Below, piece after piece: positions 45,460-57,408 of a stretch of DNA of 64,000 nucleotides. Below the pieces are notes generated by a model. The model was not told the DNA's origin, did not search any database, and saw only the letters and a program-made list of their open reading frames with translations. The stretch's first letter is position 1, and each line of letters opens with the position of its first letter. The translations under genes were made by a program, and so were the position numbers. This DNA is from Oryzicola mucosus. GTDB taxonomy: Bacteria > Pseudomonadota > Alphaproteobacteria > Rhizobiales > Rhizobiaceae. Location: the NCBI RefSeq assembly GCF_014534685.1, contig NZ_JACVVX010000001.1, forward strand, positions 310,001 to 374,000, given 5' to 3'.

Positions 45460-46401
45460 ATGCCATTCAAACTTTTTGACGCTCCCGAGCGCGAGCCGAG
45501 CCAGTTCGTCGCTTTTGCCGGCAATCTCATCGACCGGCAGTCCGAAAAACGCAGCGACACGTCAACGCAGTCGGCCCTCGACGACCCGTCGGTGCGCCTG
45601 CTTGCGCTCGGCGGCGGACGCCTGCATCTGCGCTTTAAGGGCGACACCGCAAATGCCTGCTTTCATGCAAGAGAGATCGCCGCGCTGCAGCCGGATTTCG
45701 CGGAAGCCGTGCTTCTGGGCATGACGCCGGAGGGGCCGGTCGTGGCCGTACCCTGCTCCGCCCTGCCCGACACGCTGCCGGACGACATCAAGGCGGTGGA
45801 CTACCGCTCCGCCTACACGCAGGGCCTTCTGCCGGGCGCCGATCTGGCAGCCATGGCGCAGGCGGCCGCGCTGTTGGCCTGGCACGCCACGCACCGCTTC
45901 TGCGGCCGCTGCGGCAAGCCGACCGAAAACCGCGCGGGCGGCTACAAACGCATCTGCACGGGGTGTGGCGCCGAGCATTTCCCGCGAACCGACCCCGTCG
46001 CCATCATGCTGACGATCCATGGCGACCGCTGCCTCATGGGGCGCAGCCGGCATTTCGCGCCGGGCATGTATTCGGCGCTCGCAGGCTTCATCGAGCCCGG
46101 CGAAACCATCGAAGAGGCTGTGCGGCGCGAAACCTTCGAGGAAGCCGGCATCAGGCTTGGCCGCGTCGTCTATCACGCCAGCCAGCCTTGGCCGTTCCCC
46201 TACACGCTGATGATCGGTTGCTATGGCGAGGCGCTGGACGAAACCATCCGCACCGACCTGGAAGAGCTGGAAGACTGCCGCTGGTTCGACCGCGGCGATG
46301 TCCTCCAGATGCTTGCGGGCACCCATCCCGAGGGGCTACGCACCCCACCGCCCGCGGCAATCGCCCATCACCTGATCAAGTCATGGGCGGAAGGCGACTA
46401 G
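45460..46401 (+). CDS. nudC: NAD+/NADH pyrophosphatase NudC
   Basis: A 313-residue Nudix hydrolase that splits NAD(H) and can remove NAD caps from RNA. Zinc ribbon FCGRCGK and ICTGCGAEHFPRTDP, Nudix box GFIEPGETIEEAVRRETFEE with following AGI, and the NudC-specific SQPWPFPYTLM. ATG at 45460. Ends overlapping the convergent pheA gene by 4 nt. Confidence 0.96.
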   Translation: MPFKLFDAPEREPSQFVAFAGNLIDRQSEKRSDTSTQSALDDPSVRLLALGGGRLHLRFKGDTANACFHAREIAALQPDFAEAVLLGMTPEGPVVAVPCSALPDTLPDDIKAVDYRSAYTQGLLPGADLAAMAQAAALLAWHATHRFCGRCGKPTENRAGGYKRICTGCGAEHFPRTDPVAIMLTIHGDRCLMGRSRHFAPGMYSALAGFIEPGETIEEAVRRETFEEAGIRLGRVVYHASQPWPFPYTLMIGCYGEALDETIRTDLEELEDCRWFDRGDVLQMLAGTHPEGLRTPPPAAIAHHLIKSWAEGD

Positions 46402-47261
46402 TCCGCCGCATTCCATTCCTCGCGGGTCTCGCTCGCCGGATAGACCCCGAGAATGCGCACTTCCTTGGAGAAGAAGCGCAGTTCTTCCAAGGCACGCGCC
46501 ACATGGGCGTCGTCGGGATGGCCCTCGATATCGGCATAGAACTGCGTGGCGGTGAAGGCGCCCAACTGGTAGCTCTCCAGCTTGGTCATGTTGACGCCAT
46601 TGGTGGCAAAGCCGCCCATCGCCTTGTAGAGCGCGGCCGGAACGTTGCGCACGCGGAAGACGAAGGTGGTCATCATCTTCACCTCCGGATCGTTGCGCTC
46701 GGCCCATTGCTTGCGCTTGCTGAGCACGACGAAGCGGGTGATGTTGTTTTCCGTATCCTCGACATTCTGCTCGAGGATATCGAGGCCGTAGAGGCTCGCG
46801 GCCAGCTGCGGCGCGAGCGCTGCCATCGAGCGGTCCTTGACCGCGGCCACCAGCTTCGCCGCGCCCGCCGTATCGCCGGCGACGACAGCCTTCCAGCCGT
46901 TCTTGCGGATATATTTGCGCGTCTGGCCCAGCGCATGGATATGGCTGTGGATGGATTTGATCTCGGCGCGCTGGACGCCGGGCAGCACCATCAGCTGGAA
47001 ATGGATCGGCAGGAAATACTCTCCGACGATGTGCAGCTTGGATTCCGGCAGGAGATGGTGAATGTCGGCGACGCGGCCGGCGATCGTGTTCTCGATCGGG
47101 ATCATCGCCAGATCCGCCTTGCCGCTCTCCACCGCGTTGAATGCGTCCTCGAAGGTCGGGCACGGCAGCGGCTCCATCGTCGGAAACACGTTTCGACATG
47201 CCGTGTCGGAGTTCGCGCCAGGTTCGCCCTGGAAGGAGATACGGTTCGTCTTGTCTGGCAT
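46398..47261 (-). CDS. pheA: prephenate dehydratase
   Basis: A 287-residue monofunctional enzyme of phenylalanine synthesis (prephenate to phenylpyruvate). The catalytic domain has FQGEPGANSDTACRN, MIPIENTIAGRVADIHHLL and the TRF motif in ENNITRFVVL; the C-terminal ACT domain (VPAALYKAMGGFATNGVNMT, KLESYQLG) binds Phe. Starts 4 nt after kdsB, on the same strand, so cotranscribed. Confidence 0.96.
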   Translation of the reverse strand: MPDKTNRISFQGEPGANSDTACRNVFPTMEPLPCPTFEDAFNAVESGKADLAMIPIENTIAGRVADIHHLLPESKLHIVGEYFLPIHFQLMVLPGVQRAEIKSIHSHIHALGQTRKYIRKNGWKAVVAGDTAGAAKLVAAVKDRSMAALAPQLAASLYGLDILEQNVEDTENNITRFVVLSKRKQWAERNDPEVKMMTTFVFRVRNVPAALYKAMGGFATNGVNMTKLESYQLGAFTATQFYADIEGHPDDAHVARALEELRFFSKEVRILGVYPASETREEWNAAD

Positions 47262-47265
47262 GGTC

Positions 47266-47997
47266 TTAGTCCTGGGAAAGTATGTCGCGGGCGCGCTCGA
47301 GGTCTTCGGGCGTGTCCACGCCAAGTGGCACGGAATGAACGATTTCGGCGTCTATGCGCATGCCGGCTTCCAGCGCGCGCAACTGTTCCAGCCGTTCGCG
47401 AGTTTCGAGCGGCGACGGCTTGAGGCCGACGAAGCGTTCAAGCGCGGCGCAGCGATAAGCGTAGAGGCCGATGTGGTGATAAAGCGGGCCCTCGCCCCAC
47501 GGTGCCGTCGCACGCGTAAAATAGAGTGCCCGCAATCGGCTCTCCGATAGAGGCGATCCGACGATCTTGACGACATTGGGGTTGGCGCGTTCCTCCTCGC
47601 GGACGATCTCGACGCCGAGCGTGGCGATATCCACCGAGGCATCGTCGAACGGGCGCAAGGCGGCGCGGATCAATTCGGGATCGATGGTGGGCAGATCGCC
47701 CTGCACGTTGATGACCGTATCCACCGAACCAGCGGGATCGAGGCTTTGCAGGGCTTCGAAGATGCGGTCGGAGCCGGACTGGTGATCGGCCCTGGTCATC
47801 ACCGCCTCGAAGCCATGCGCACGCACTGCGTCCGCCACCTCGGCGGCGTCGGTGGCGACGGCCACGCGGCCAAGCCCGCTTCGGGCGGAACGCTCGGCGA
47901 CATGGACGATCATCGGCTTGCCGGCGATATCGGCCAGCGGCTTGCCGGGCAGGCGCGTGGAAGCCATGCGGGCGGGGATGAGGATCAGGATGGACAT
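47266..47997 (-). CDS. kdsB: 3-deoxy-manno-octulosonate cytidylyltransferase
   Basis: A 243-residue enzyme making CMP-Kdo for lipopolysaccharide. [75 protein letters not shown] and [10 protein letters not shown] are the family blocks. ATG at 47997; divergent from the cytochrome gene. Confidence 0.96.
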   Translation of the reverse strand: MSILILIPARMASTRLPGKPLADIAGKPMIVHVAERSARSGLGRVAVATDAAEVADAVRAHGFEAVMTRADHQSGSDRIFEALQSLDPAGSVDTVINVQGDLPTIDPELIRAALRPFDDASVDIATLGVEIVREEERANPNVVKIVGSPLSESRLRALYFTRATAPWGEGPLYHHIGLYAYRCAALERFVGLKPSPLETRERLEQLRALEAGMRIDAEIVHSVPLGVDTPEDLERARDILSQD

Positions 47998-48197
47998 GGC
48001 GGTTGGACGGCTGTTCCGAAGCTTGGGCAAAGTGGCAAAAGGTCTCACTGGAAGCGCCCTTATATGTGTTGCAACGTCAGAGCAAAAGACCTAGTTTCCG
48101 CGCGATTTGGACCGGTCCGCCGGCCGAGAATTCTTTACCGACGATCGGACGCCAGCGCTGGAGGGTGCGGCAATCCGAAAAAGGGAGCCTGGGGCGA

Positions 48198-48887
48198 ATG
48201 GACTCTTTCGAACTGAACAAGGTGATCGGCGGGCTCCTGGGGACGGTCTTCATCGTCTTCTCGATCTCGTTGGTGGGCGATGCGATTTTTGCTTCGCCGG
48301 CGCCGGAAAAGCCGGGCTTCACCATCGAGGCTGCCGAAGAGGCGCCCGCGGGCGGAGGTGAAGCCGCCGCGGCGGAAGAGCCGATCGCCGTTCTCCTGGC
48401 CAGTGCCGATGCCGATGCGGGCGCTGCCGTGTTCAAGAAGTGCACGGCCTGCCATTCCGGCGAAAAGGGCGGCCCCAACAAGGTCGGTCCCGATCTGTGG
48501 GACATCGTCAACCGCCCGATCGCCACGCATGGCGGCTTCGCCTATTCCAACGCTTTGAAGGAATTCTCGGAGGGCGGCTCGGTCAAGTGGGACTACGGCC
48601 ACCTCAGCCACTTCCTCACCTCGCCGAAGGGCTATGTGAAGGGCACCGCGATGGGCTTTGCCGGCATCAAGAAGCCGGATGAGCGCGCCAACCTGATCGC
48701 CTACCTGCGCACGCTGGCCGACAATCCGGCTCCGTTACCGGACGCCGCTGCCGCGCCCGCACCTGAAAACACCTCGGCTCCCGAGAGCGGCTCGACGCCT
48801 GTCGCGCCTGGCGACGCGCCCGCGCAACCGGCAGCGCCGGCTCCCGAGACCCCGACGACGCCAAACCAGCCTGCGCCGGCGCAGTAA
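48198..48887 (+). CDS. membrane-anchored cytochrome c (CycM/c552 type)
   Basis: A 229-residue class I cytochrome c: N-terminal uncleaved TM ([20 protein letters not shown]), an Ala/Glu linker, haem site CTACH, axial Met in KGTAMGFAG, and [10 protein letters not shown], followed by a ~50-residue Pro/Ala tail ([13 protein letters not shown]). It carries electrons from bc1 to an oxidase on the periplasmic face, like CycM of Bradyrhizobium. A terminator follows at 48917. Confidence 0.95.
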   Translation: MDSFELNKVIGGLLGTVFIVFSISLVGDAIFASPAPEKPGFTIEAAEEAPAGGGEAAAAEEPIAVLLASADADAGAAVFKKCTACHSGEKGGPNKVGPDLWDIVNRPIATHGGFAYSNALKEFSEGGSVKWDYGHLSHFLTSPKGYVKGTAMGFAGIKKPDERANLIAYLRTLADNPAPLPDAAAAPAPENTSAPESGSTPVAPGDAPAQPAAPAPETPTTPNQPAPAQ

Positions 48888-48916
48888 CCTGACCAAATTG
48901 TAATATTAAGACCTTG

Positions 48917-48943
48917 AAAAAGCCGGGTTCAGCCCGGCTTTTT
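48917..48943 (+). terminator. Rho-independent terminator after the cytochrome c gene
   Basis: AAAAAGCCGGG, short loop TTCAG, CCCGGCTTTTT; 11-bp perfect arms with a T-run. Confidence 0.93.
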
Positions 48944-49041
48944 CATTTTCTGCATTCTGGTTCGTAACAATCGTGCGAGACCCGGTTTCCATGCACGGCG
49001 AATGCTCTAGACTGCTGCGAAATCTGCTTGAGAGGAAGAGA

Positions 49042-50925
49042 ATGACGCTACGCCGGATGACGAGATTTGCCCCCGCCGCCATCGCCGCCGTGTTTTTCAT
49101 CAGTCCCATCGTCGCCCATGCTCAGGACGAGTGGCACACATCTTATTCCCTCATGGCTGAGTCCAAATACGGCCAGGACTTCAAGCACTACGACTACGTC
49201 AACCCGGATGCGCCCAAGGGCGGCACGTTGAACAGCGTGGTGCAAGGCACCTTCGACAGCTTCAATCCCTATATCGTGCGCGGCACGCCGGCCGCGGGCT
49301 TCGCTCCGTTTGGCGGAGGCCTGATTTATGAGATGCTGATGGAACAGTCGGTTGACGAGCCGAGCGTCAGCCACCCGCTGATTGCCGAGGCGTTCAAATA
49401 TCCAGACGATTATTCGTCGGCCACCTACCGGCTTAATCCCGCCGCCAAATGGCATGACGGCCAGCCGGTGACCACCGACGACGTCATCTGGTCGTTCCAG
49501 GTGCTCAAAGCCAACAGCCCCTATTACAGCCGCTACTACGAGAATGTCACCGAAGCTGTCGCCGTCGGCGACAACCAGGTCGAGTTCCGTTTCGACCAGA
49601 AGGGCAATCGCGAATTGCCCAAGATTATCGGCGACATGATCGTCCTGCCCAAGCACTGGTGGGAGGGCACCGATGCCAAGGGCAAGAAGCGCGACGTCAC
49701 CCAGCCGACGCTGGAGCCGCCGCTCGGCTCAGGTCCTTACAAGATCGCAAGCTTCAGGCCCGGCCAGGAAATCATCTGGGAGCGCGTCAAGGATTATTGG
49801 GGGCAGAACGTTCCTGTGAATGTCGGCCGCAATAATTTCGACAAGCGCCGCTACACCTATATCCTCGATTCCAATGCGGCCTTCCAGGCCTTTACCAAAG
49901 GCGGGCTGGAAGACATCGAAGTCGAGATGAGCGCCCGCGACTGGATGACCAAATACAAGTTCCCTGCCCTCGATGCAGGCGACGTCATAAAGAAGGAGTT
50001 CAAGGCCACAGCCTCGGCCAATTTCCAGGGCTTCGTGCTGAACACGCGCCGCCCGCTGTTTGCGGACCGCAATGTGCGAAAGGCGCTGACGCTGGCCTAT
50101 GATTTCGAAACGCTGAACCGAACCATGTCGTTTGGTCTCAACAAGCGCGTGAGCAGCTATTTCGTCGGCGGCGATCTCGCTTCGAGCGGGCTGCCGGAAG
50201 GCAAGGAGTTGGAAATCCTGAGCCAGTACAAGGACCAGCTTCCGCCGGAGGTCTTCACCGAGCCGTTTACGCTGCCCGTCTATGCCGAGCCCAAGGATGA
50301 GCGCGCCAATCTGCAAGCCGCCGTCAAGGCGTTCGGCGATGCCGGCTGGCACATCAAGAACGGCCGCATGACCAACGACAAGACCGGGCAGGCCTTCGAG
50401 TATGAAATCCTGTCGGCAAACGAGGCATCGGAAGCCACGATCAATTATTACATCAGTTCACTGCGCAAGATCGGCGTCACGGCGCGGTTGAGACTGGTCG
50501 ATCCAACCCAGTATCTCAATCGAATCAACAATTTCGATTTCGATTCCATCATCATGCCGTTGTCTCAATCGGACTCCCCGGGCAACGAACAGCGCGATTT
50601 CTGGTCGTCGAAGGTGGCCGATGTGCCCGGCTCGCGCAACTATTCCGGCATCAAGAACCCGGTGATCGACGCGCTTGTCGACCGCGTCATCTTCGCCACC
50701 GACCGCGACGACCTCGTTGCCGCCACGCGCGCGCTCGACCGCGCCTTGCTGTGGAATTACTACGTCGTTCCGCAGTTCACCCGCGACACGCAGTGGCTGG
50801 CTGTCTGGAACAAGTTCGGCATTCCCGACAAGCAGCCGACCTATGTGGGCGCCGACATCGATTCCTGGTGGATCGACGTCGACAAGGAAAAGGTGCTGGC
50901 ATCCAAATACAGGAGCCAGAATTGA
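49042..50925 (+). CDS. yejA: Yej-type oligopeptide-binding protein 1 (SBP family 5)
   Basis: A 627-residue periplasmic binding protein, signal peptide MTLRRMTRFAPAAIAAVFFI ending near AHA-QDE. Markers: YVNPDAPKGGTLNSVVQGTF, LNPAAKWHDGQPVTTDDVIW, PPLGSGPYKIASFRPGQEI and DFDSIIMPLSQSDSPGNEQR. Delivers peptides to the YejBEF permease encoded downstream. ATG at 49042 after AGAGGAAGAG. Confidence 0.93.
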   Translation: MTLRRMTRFAPAAIAAVFFISPIVAHAQDEWHTSYSLMAESKYGQDFKHYDYVNPDAPKGGTLNSVVQGTFDSFNPYIVRGTPAAGFAPFGGGLIYEMLMEQSVDEPSVSHPLIAEAFKYPDDYSSATYRLNPAAKWHDGQPVTTDDVIWSFQVLKANSPYYSRYYENVTEAVAVGDNQVEFRFDQKGNRELPKIIGDMIVLPKHWWEGTDAKGKKRDVTQPTLEPPLGSGPYKIASFRPGQEIIWERVKDYWGQNVPVNVGRNNFDKRRYTYILDSNAAFQAFTKGGLEDIEVEMSARDWMTKYKFPALDAGDVIKKEFKATASANFQGFVLNTRRPLFADRNVRKALTLAYDFETLNRTMSFGLNKRVSSYFVGGDLASSGLPEGKELEILSQYKDQLPPEVFTEPFTLPVYAEPKDERANLQAAVKAFGDAGWHIKNGRMTNDKTGQAFEYEILSANEASEATINYYISSLRKIGVTARLRLVDPTQYLNRINNFDFDSIIMPLSQSDSPGNEQRDFWSSKVADVPGSRNYSGIKNPVIDALVDRVIFATDRDDLVAATRALDRALLWNYYVVPQFTRDTQWLAVWNKFGIPDKQPTYVGADIDSWWIDVDKEKVLASKYRSQN

Positions 50926-50927
50926 CC

Positions 50928-52787
50928 ATGCGACTGCCGCGGCGACAGTTTTTGGCGCTCGCGGCCTCCGCGATTGCCGCGCCGGCGATCCCGGCCTTTG
51001 CCGAGAGCCCGACGAAGACGAAGCTGCACGGGCTGTCGGCTTTCGGCGACCTCAAATATCCCCCTGACTTCTCGCATTTCGACTATGCGAGCCCGGAGGC
51101 GCCCAAGGGCGGGCGCTTTGTGTTCTCGGTGCCGTATTGGTATTTCAACCAGAGCCCGCTGACCTTCAACACGCTCAACACCTTCGTGGCGCGCGGCGAT
51201 GCGCCGCCGCGCATGGAGATGTGCTACGATTCGCTGATGACCCGCGCCCTTGACGAACCGGACGCGGTCTACGGCCTTTTGGCCGAAACCGTTGTTATCA
51301 GCGAGGATCGCAACAGCTTCGAATTTGCGCTGCGGCCCGAAGCCCGCTTCCATGACGGCACGCCGCTGACCGCCGAGGACGCGGCGTTTTCCTTCACCAT
51401 CTTCAAGGAGAAGGGTCACCCCAGCCTGGCGCTGCCGCTGTTGCGGCTCGAAAAAGCCGAGGCGCTCGATCCGCGCACCCTGCGCCTGACCTTCGACGGC
51501 AAGCAGTCGGCGCGCACCGTTCTCGATGCCGTGACCTTCCCTCTGGTTTCCAAGGCCTTTTTCGACGTCGCCCCTTTCGACGGCGCCAGCATGAAGCCCG
51601 TGCTGGGATCGGGCCCCTACAAGGTCGGCCGCGTGCGGCCGGGCCAGTCCATCGACTATGAGCGCGTGGCGGACTACTGGGCCGCCAATCTTCCGGTAAA
51701 CCGCGGCACCAATCACTTCGACACCATCCGCATCGAGTTCTACCAGGATCGCCAGGCAGCGTTCGAGGCCTTCAAGAAAGGCGATATCCTGCAGCGGCAG
51801 GAGTTCACCTCACGGCTGTGGGCGACCGGCTATGATTTTCCCGCGCTCAAAGAAGGCAAGGTCGTCCGCCGCGACTTCGACGGCGAGAAGCGGCCTTCCA
51901 TGCAGGCCTGCGCCCTTAACCAGCGGCGCGAGCGCTTCAAGGACCGCCGCGTCCGCGAGGCCATCGCGATCTGCTTCGATTTCGAATGGACCAAGCGCAA
52001 CCTGTTTTACGATTCCTACGAACGGTCGCAGTCCAGCTTTGAAAAATCCGACTATCGCGCGGAAGGTCCGCCCTCGCCGGCCGAGTTGGAACTGCTCGAA
52101 CCGTTTCGCGGACAGCTGCCCGATACCGCCTTTGGCGATGCCGTGATCCAGCCGGTCTCGGACGGCAGCGGCCGGGACCGCAAGCTTTTGGGCGCCGCCT
52201 CCAAGCTGCTTGCCGACGCCGGATGGAAACGCGACGGATCGTTCGTGCGCAACGCGGCAGGGCAACCGCTGACACTCGAACTGCTGGTCGATGACGAAGG
52301 GTTCGTCCGCATCTTCTCGCCATGGGTGGGCAATATGCGCGCCATCGGCATCGACGCATCGGTGCGGCTGGTCGATTCGACGCAATACAACGCCCGACAG
52401 AACAGTTTCGACTTCGACCTGATTTCCATGGCGCTGTCCTTTTCGGCGAGCCCGACGCGTGACGAGTTGGACGGCATCTTCCATTCGCGTTCCGCTGGAC
52501 TGGAAGGGTCGCGCAATTTTCCGGGCACCGCCGATCCGGCCATCGACGCCCTCGTCGACGCTGTGGGGCGCGCGCAGGACAGAGAAACGCTGACGATTGC
52601 CATGCGCGCGCTCGATCGGGCCTTGCGCGCCCGGCTCGACTGGATTCCAAATTGGTTTTCGGCGAATCACCGTGTTGCCTATTGGGACATGTTCGGCTTC
52701 AAGGAGCCGAAGCCCGACTTCGGCTTTCCCGTCGAGGCGCTCTGGTGGTTCGACAAGGATAAGGCGGCGGCGATTGGCAAGGCTTGA
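50928..52787 (+). CDS. Yej-type oligopeptide-binding protein 2 (YepA-like)
   Basis: A 619-residue binding protein, clearly a diverged paralog of the one upstream (FDYASPEAPKGGRFVFSVPY, KPVLGSGPYKVGRVRPGQSI, DFDLISMALSFSASPTRDEL). Its leader has a twin-arginine look (RRQFLALAASAIAAPAIPAF). Starts 3 nt after gene 1. In Agrobacterium a second Yej-associated binding protein (YepA) delivers murein peptides; this gene occupies the matching position, so that role is a reasonable inference. Confidence 0.92.
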   Translation: MRLPRRQFLALAASAIAAPAIPAFAESPTKTKLHGLSAFGDLKYPPDFSHFDYASPEAPKGGRFVFSVPYWYFNQSPLTFNTLNTFVARGDAPPRMEMCYDSLMTRALDEPDAVYGLLAETVVISEDRNSFEFALRPEARFHDGTPLTAEDAAFSFTIFKEKGHPSLALPLLRLEKAEALDPRTLRLTFDGKQSARTVLDAVTFPLVSKAFFDVAPFDGASMKPVLGSGPYKVGRVRPGQSIDYERVADYWAANLPVNRGTNHFDTIRIEFYQDRQAAFEAFKKGDILQRQEFTSRLWATGYDFPALKEGKVVRRDFDGEKRPSMQACALNQRRERFKDRRVREAIAICFDFEWTKRNLFYDSYERSQSSFEKSDYRAEGPPSPAELELLEPFRGQLPDTAFGDAVIQPVSDGSGRDRKLLGAASKLLADAGWKRDGSFVRNAAGQPLTLELLVDDEGFVRIFSPWVGNMRAIGIDASVRLVDSTQYNARQNSFDFDLISMALSFSASPTRDELDGIFHSRSAGLEGSRNFPGTADPAIDALVDAVGRAQDRETLTIAMRALDRALRARLDWIPNWFSANHRVAYWDMFGFKEPKPDFGFPVEALWWFDKDKAAAIGKA

Positions 52788-52833
52788 AAACGAGATGACG
52801 CGTTCCCTCATTCGGACCGGGGGGCTCTGAGCC

Positions 52834-53946
52834 TTGGGCGCCTATATCCTTCGCCGATTGCTTTTGATGATCCCGACCTTGTTCGGCATCATGGCGATCT
52901 CGTTCGTGGTGATACAGTTCGCGCCGGGCGGTCCCGTCGAGCGGGTTCTCGCACAATTGTCCGGACAGGGCGGCGACGCAGGCGACCGGCTTTCCGGCGG
53001 CGGCAGCCCCGACGCAGGCGTCACCGCCAATCCGGGAGGCGGAGCCGGGGCGGAGACATCCTCGCGCTATCGCGGCGCGCAGGGCCTCGACCCGGACTTC
53101 ATCAAGCGGCTGGAGGTTCAGTTCGGCTTCGACAAGCCGCCGCTGGAGCGTTTCCTGAATATGCTCTGGGACTATGCGCGCTTCGATTTCGGCCAAAGCT
53201 ACTTCCGCGACATCTCCGTGCTCGACCTGATCATCGAGAAGATGCCGGTCTCGGTCTCGCTCGGTCTCTGGATCACGCTGATTTCCTATGCGATTTCCAT
53301 CCCCCTCGGCATCCGCAAGGCGGTCAAGGACGGCTCGGCCTTCGACGTCTGGACCAGCGGCGTCGTCATCGTCGGATACGCCATTCCGGGCTTCCTGTTC
53401 GCGATTCTCCTGATGGTGCTGTTCGCCGGCGGCTCCTTCTTCGACTGGTTCCCACTGCGCGGCCTCACCTCCGAGAACTGGGAGCAACTGTCCTGGCCGG
53501 CCCGCATCCTCGACTATTTCTGGCACCTGACCCTGCCGCTGACGGCGATGGTGCTGTCGGCCTTCGCCACCACGACGCTTCTGACCAAGAACTCCTTTCT
53601 CGATGAAATCCGCAAGCAATATGTCGTCACCGCCCGCGCCAAGGGCCTGTCAGAGCGGCGGGTGCTCTACGGCCATGTCTTCCGCAACGCCATGCTGATC
53701 ATCATCGCCGGCTTTCCCGGCGCCTTCATCTCGGCCTTCTTCACCGGCTCGCTGCTGATCGAGAACATCTTCTCGCTCGACGGGCTCGGCCTGCTCGGCT
53801 TCCGTTCGGTGCTCGACCGCGACTATCCGGTGGTGTTCGCCAACCTCTACATCATGTCGCTCATCGGCCTGTTCATCGGCCTCGTCTCCGACCTGACCTA
53901 CACCAAGATCGATCCCCGCATCGACTTCGACCGGAGGGATGTCTGA
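52834..53946 (+). CDS. yejB: oligopeptide ABC permease YejB
   Basis: A 370-residue permease (BPD_transp_1). TM1 is [20 protein letters not shown]; between TM1 and TM2 lies a ~90-residue periplasmic segment with a Gly/Ser-rich insert (residues ~50-85), usual in YejB. The EAA loop is [20 protein letters not shown]. Ends overlapping yejE by 1 nt. Confidence 0.95.
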   Translation: MGAYILRRLLLMIPTLFGIMAISFVVIQFAPGGPVERVLAQLSGQGGDAGDRLSGGGSPDAGVTANPGGGAGAETSSRYRGAQGLDPDFIKRLEVQFGFDKPPLERFLNMLWDYARFDFGQSYFRDISVLDLIIEKMPVSVSLGLWITLISYAISIPLGIRKAVKDGSAFDVWTSGVVIVGYAIPGFLFAILLMVLFAGGSFFDWFPLRGLTSENWEQLSWPARILDYFWHLTLPLTAMVLSAFATTTLLTKNSFLDEIRKQYVVTARAKGLSERRVLYGHVFRNAMLIIIAGFPGAFISAFFTGSLLIENIFSLDGLGLLGFRSVLDRDYPVVFANLYIMSLIGLFIGLVSDLTYTKIDPRIDFDRRDV

Positions 53947-55079
53947 TGTCGGCGGTGGACTTCGCTCCCGAAACGGTGAAACGGCCCTGGCTGTCGCCGC
54001 TCAACATACGCCGCTGGCAGAGCTTCAAGGCCAACCGGCGTGGATACTGGTCGCTGTGGATTTTCCTGTTTCTCTTCGTTCTGACGCTGTTTTCCGAGTT
54101 CGTCGCCAACGACCGGCCAGTGATGGTTTCCTACAAGGGGGAAATCCTGTTTCCGGTTCTGGTGGATTATCCGGAGGAGAAATTCGGCGGCTTCTACGCG
54201 GTGACCGACTATCGCGACCCGGTCATTCAGGAGGAGATCGAAACGAATGGCTGGATGCTGTGGCCGCTGGTGCGCTACTCCTACCGCACGGTGAACACCG
54301 CGATTCCGCAGGCCGCGCCTGCGAAGCCGTCCTGGATGTACGACAAGCAGACGCGCTGCCAACGCCTGCCGCAGGGTGTCGACGATCCCAACTGCGTCAT
54401 CGGCAACTGGAACTGGCTCGGCACCGACGACCAGGCACGCGACGTGCTGGCGCGCGTGCTCTACGGCTTCCGCATCTCGGTGCTGTTCGGCCTGACGCTG
54501 ACGATCGGTTCGGCCCTGGTCGGCATCTCGGCCGGCGCCGTGCAGGGCTATTTCGGCGGCTGGGTCGACTTGCTGTTCCAGCGCTTCATCGAAATCTGGT
54601 CGGCCATTCCGGTGCTCTACCTGCTGCTCATCGTGGCCGCGATCCTGCCGCCGGGCTTCTTCATCCTGCTGGGGCTGATGCTGCTGTTCTCGTGGGTGGC
54701 CTTTGTCGGCGTGGTGCGCGCCGAGTTCCTCCGCGCCCGAAACTTCGAATATGTCAACGCCGCCCGCGCGCTCGGCGTGCCGAACCGCACCATCATGTAC
54801 CGCCACATGCTGCCCAATGCGATGGTGGCGACACTGACCTTCCTGCCGTTCATCCTGAACAGTTCGATCACCACGCTGACCTCGCTCGACTTCCTCGGCT
54901 TCGGCCTGCCGCCGGGCTCGGCCTCTTTGGGCGAACTGCTCAAGCAGGGCCAGCGCAACCTCAATGCGCCATGGCTCGGCCTGTCCGGCTTCGTGGTCAT
55001 CTCGATCATGCTGTCGCTGCTGATCTTCGTCGGCGAAGCCACCCGCGATGCCTTCGACCCGCGGAAGACGTTCAAATGA
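53946..55079 (+). CDS. yejE: oligopeptide ABC permease YejE
   Basis: A 377-residue permease with an N-terminal cytoplasmic part (SPLNIRRWQSFKANRRGYWS), a large periplasmic loop (~65-140) characteristic of YejE, and the coupling loop RNFEYVNAARALGVPNRTIM. Forms the channel with YejB. A toxin-antitoxin pair is placed between this gene and its ATPase. Confidence 0.95.
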   Translation: MSAVDFAPETVKRPWLSPLNIRRWQSFKANRRGYWSLWIFLFLFVLTLFSEFVANDRPVMVSYKGEILFPVLVDYPEEKFGGFYAVTDYRDPVIQEEIETNGWMLWPLVRYSYRTVNTAIPQAAPAKPSWMYDKQTRCQRLPQGVDDPNCVIGNWNWLGTDDQARDVLARVLYGFRISVLFGLTLTIGSALVGISAGAVQGYFGGWVDLLFQRFIEIWSAIPVLYLLLIVAAILPPGFFILLGLMLLFSWVAFVGVVRAEFLRARNFEYVNAARALGVPNRTIMYRHMLPNAMVATLTFLPFILNSSITTLTSLDFLGFGLPPGSASLGELLKQGQRNLNAPWLGLSGFVVISIMLSLLIFVGEATRDAFDPRKTFK

Positions 55080-55128
55080 CCGGGGCCGCATGGTATAATC
55101 CTGGCAATCTTCTACCTTGGAGATTGTC
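55071..55128 (+). promoter_or_regulatory. promoter and operator-like repeat of the VapBC-type pair
   Basis: TTCAAA (55071-55076), 17 nt, TATAAT (55094-55099) overlaps the end of yejE. Downstream, GGCAATCT (55103-55110) and AGATTGTC (55121-55128) form a nearly perfect inverted repeat just before the antitoxin start, which would suit autoregulation. Confidence 0.65.
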
Positions 55129-55377
55129 ATGGGCATGAACATCAAGAGCGAAAAAGCGCAGCGCCTGGCCAAACAGCTCGCCGCCGAGACCGGATTGAGC
55201 ATGACGGCGGCCATCGAGCAGGCGCTGGAAGCCGAGATTCAGCGGCTGCACAGCCAGCGCGACGTGGCCGAGCGGAAACGGCGCGTGCGTGAGATCGTCG
55301 ACAGTTTCGGGCCGATACCGGAGGGCGTGACGAGCGACCACTCCGATCTTTACGACGAGCGGGGGCTGCCCAAGTGA
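55129..55377 (+). CDS. vapB: VapB-type antitoxin (Rv0623/PSK family)
   Basis: An 82-residue protein: MGMNIKSEKAQRLAKQLAAE, then TGLSMTAAIEQALEAEIQRL, the DNA-binding N-terminus of PSK/Rv0623-type VapB, and a C-terminal toxin-binding segment ending DLYDERGLPK. ATG at 55129 (55135 also possible) after TTGGAG. Overlaps vapC by 4 nt. Confidence 0.93.
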   Translation: MGMNIKSEKAQRLAKQLAAETGLSMTAAIEQALEAEIQRLHSQRDVAERKRRVREIVDSFGPIPEGVTSDHSDLYDERGLPK

Positions 55378-55762
55378 TCGTCGACGCATCGGCCATTCTG
55401 GCCATCCTTTTTGACGAACCCGAAGGCCAGCAAATGGAGGATGCGCTCATTGCCGCAAAGGCACGTCCCGTCATCTCACCGGTGAATTTTCTCGAGGCAG
55501 CGGTGCGCGTTGACCAGCTCGGCTCTGACGCGAAGTCGCGCAAACTGGACGATTTGATCGAGAGCCTAGCGATCGAGATCACCACGGTCACGCCCGAGCA
55601 GGCGCGTCTTGCGCGGGAGGCCTACCAGACTTTCGGCAAGGGCAACCACAAAGCCAAGCTCAATCTCGGCGACTGTTTCGCCTATGCTCTGTCCAAGGCG
55701 CGGTGCCAGCCGCTGCTGTTCAAGGGTGACGATTTCCGCATGACCGACATCGAGGCCGCCCT

Positions 55763-55766
<4 letters not shown>
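55374..55766 (+). CDS. vapC: VapC-type PIN-domain toxin
   Basis: A 130-residue PIN ribonuclease: MIVDASAILAILFDEPEG (Asp4), SPVNFLEAAVRVDQ (Glu), KLNLGDCFAYALSKARCQPL (Asp) and LLFKGDDFRMTDIEAAL (Asp). It would cut RNA when VapB is lost. The yejF start overlaps its stop codon (TTGA), so the module has become part of the transport operon. Confidence 0.94.
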
Positions 55767-57391
<1,625 letters not shown>

Positions 57392-57408
57392 ATAAAAGCA
57401 GGTATAAT

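Noticed and set aside
45963-47423. 486-codon open frame crossing nudC and pheA
   Set aside because: Spans the ends of two real genes in shifted or antisense frames; no recognisable domain.
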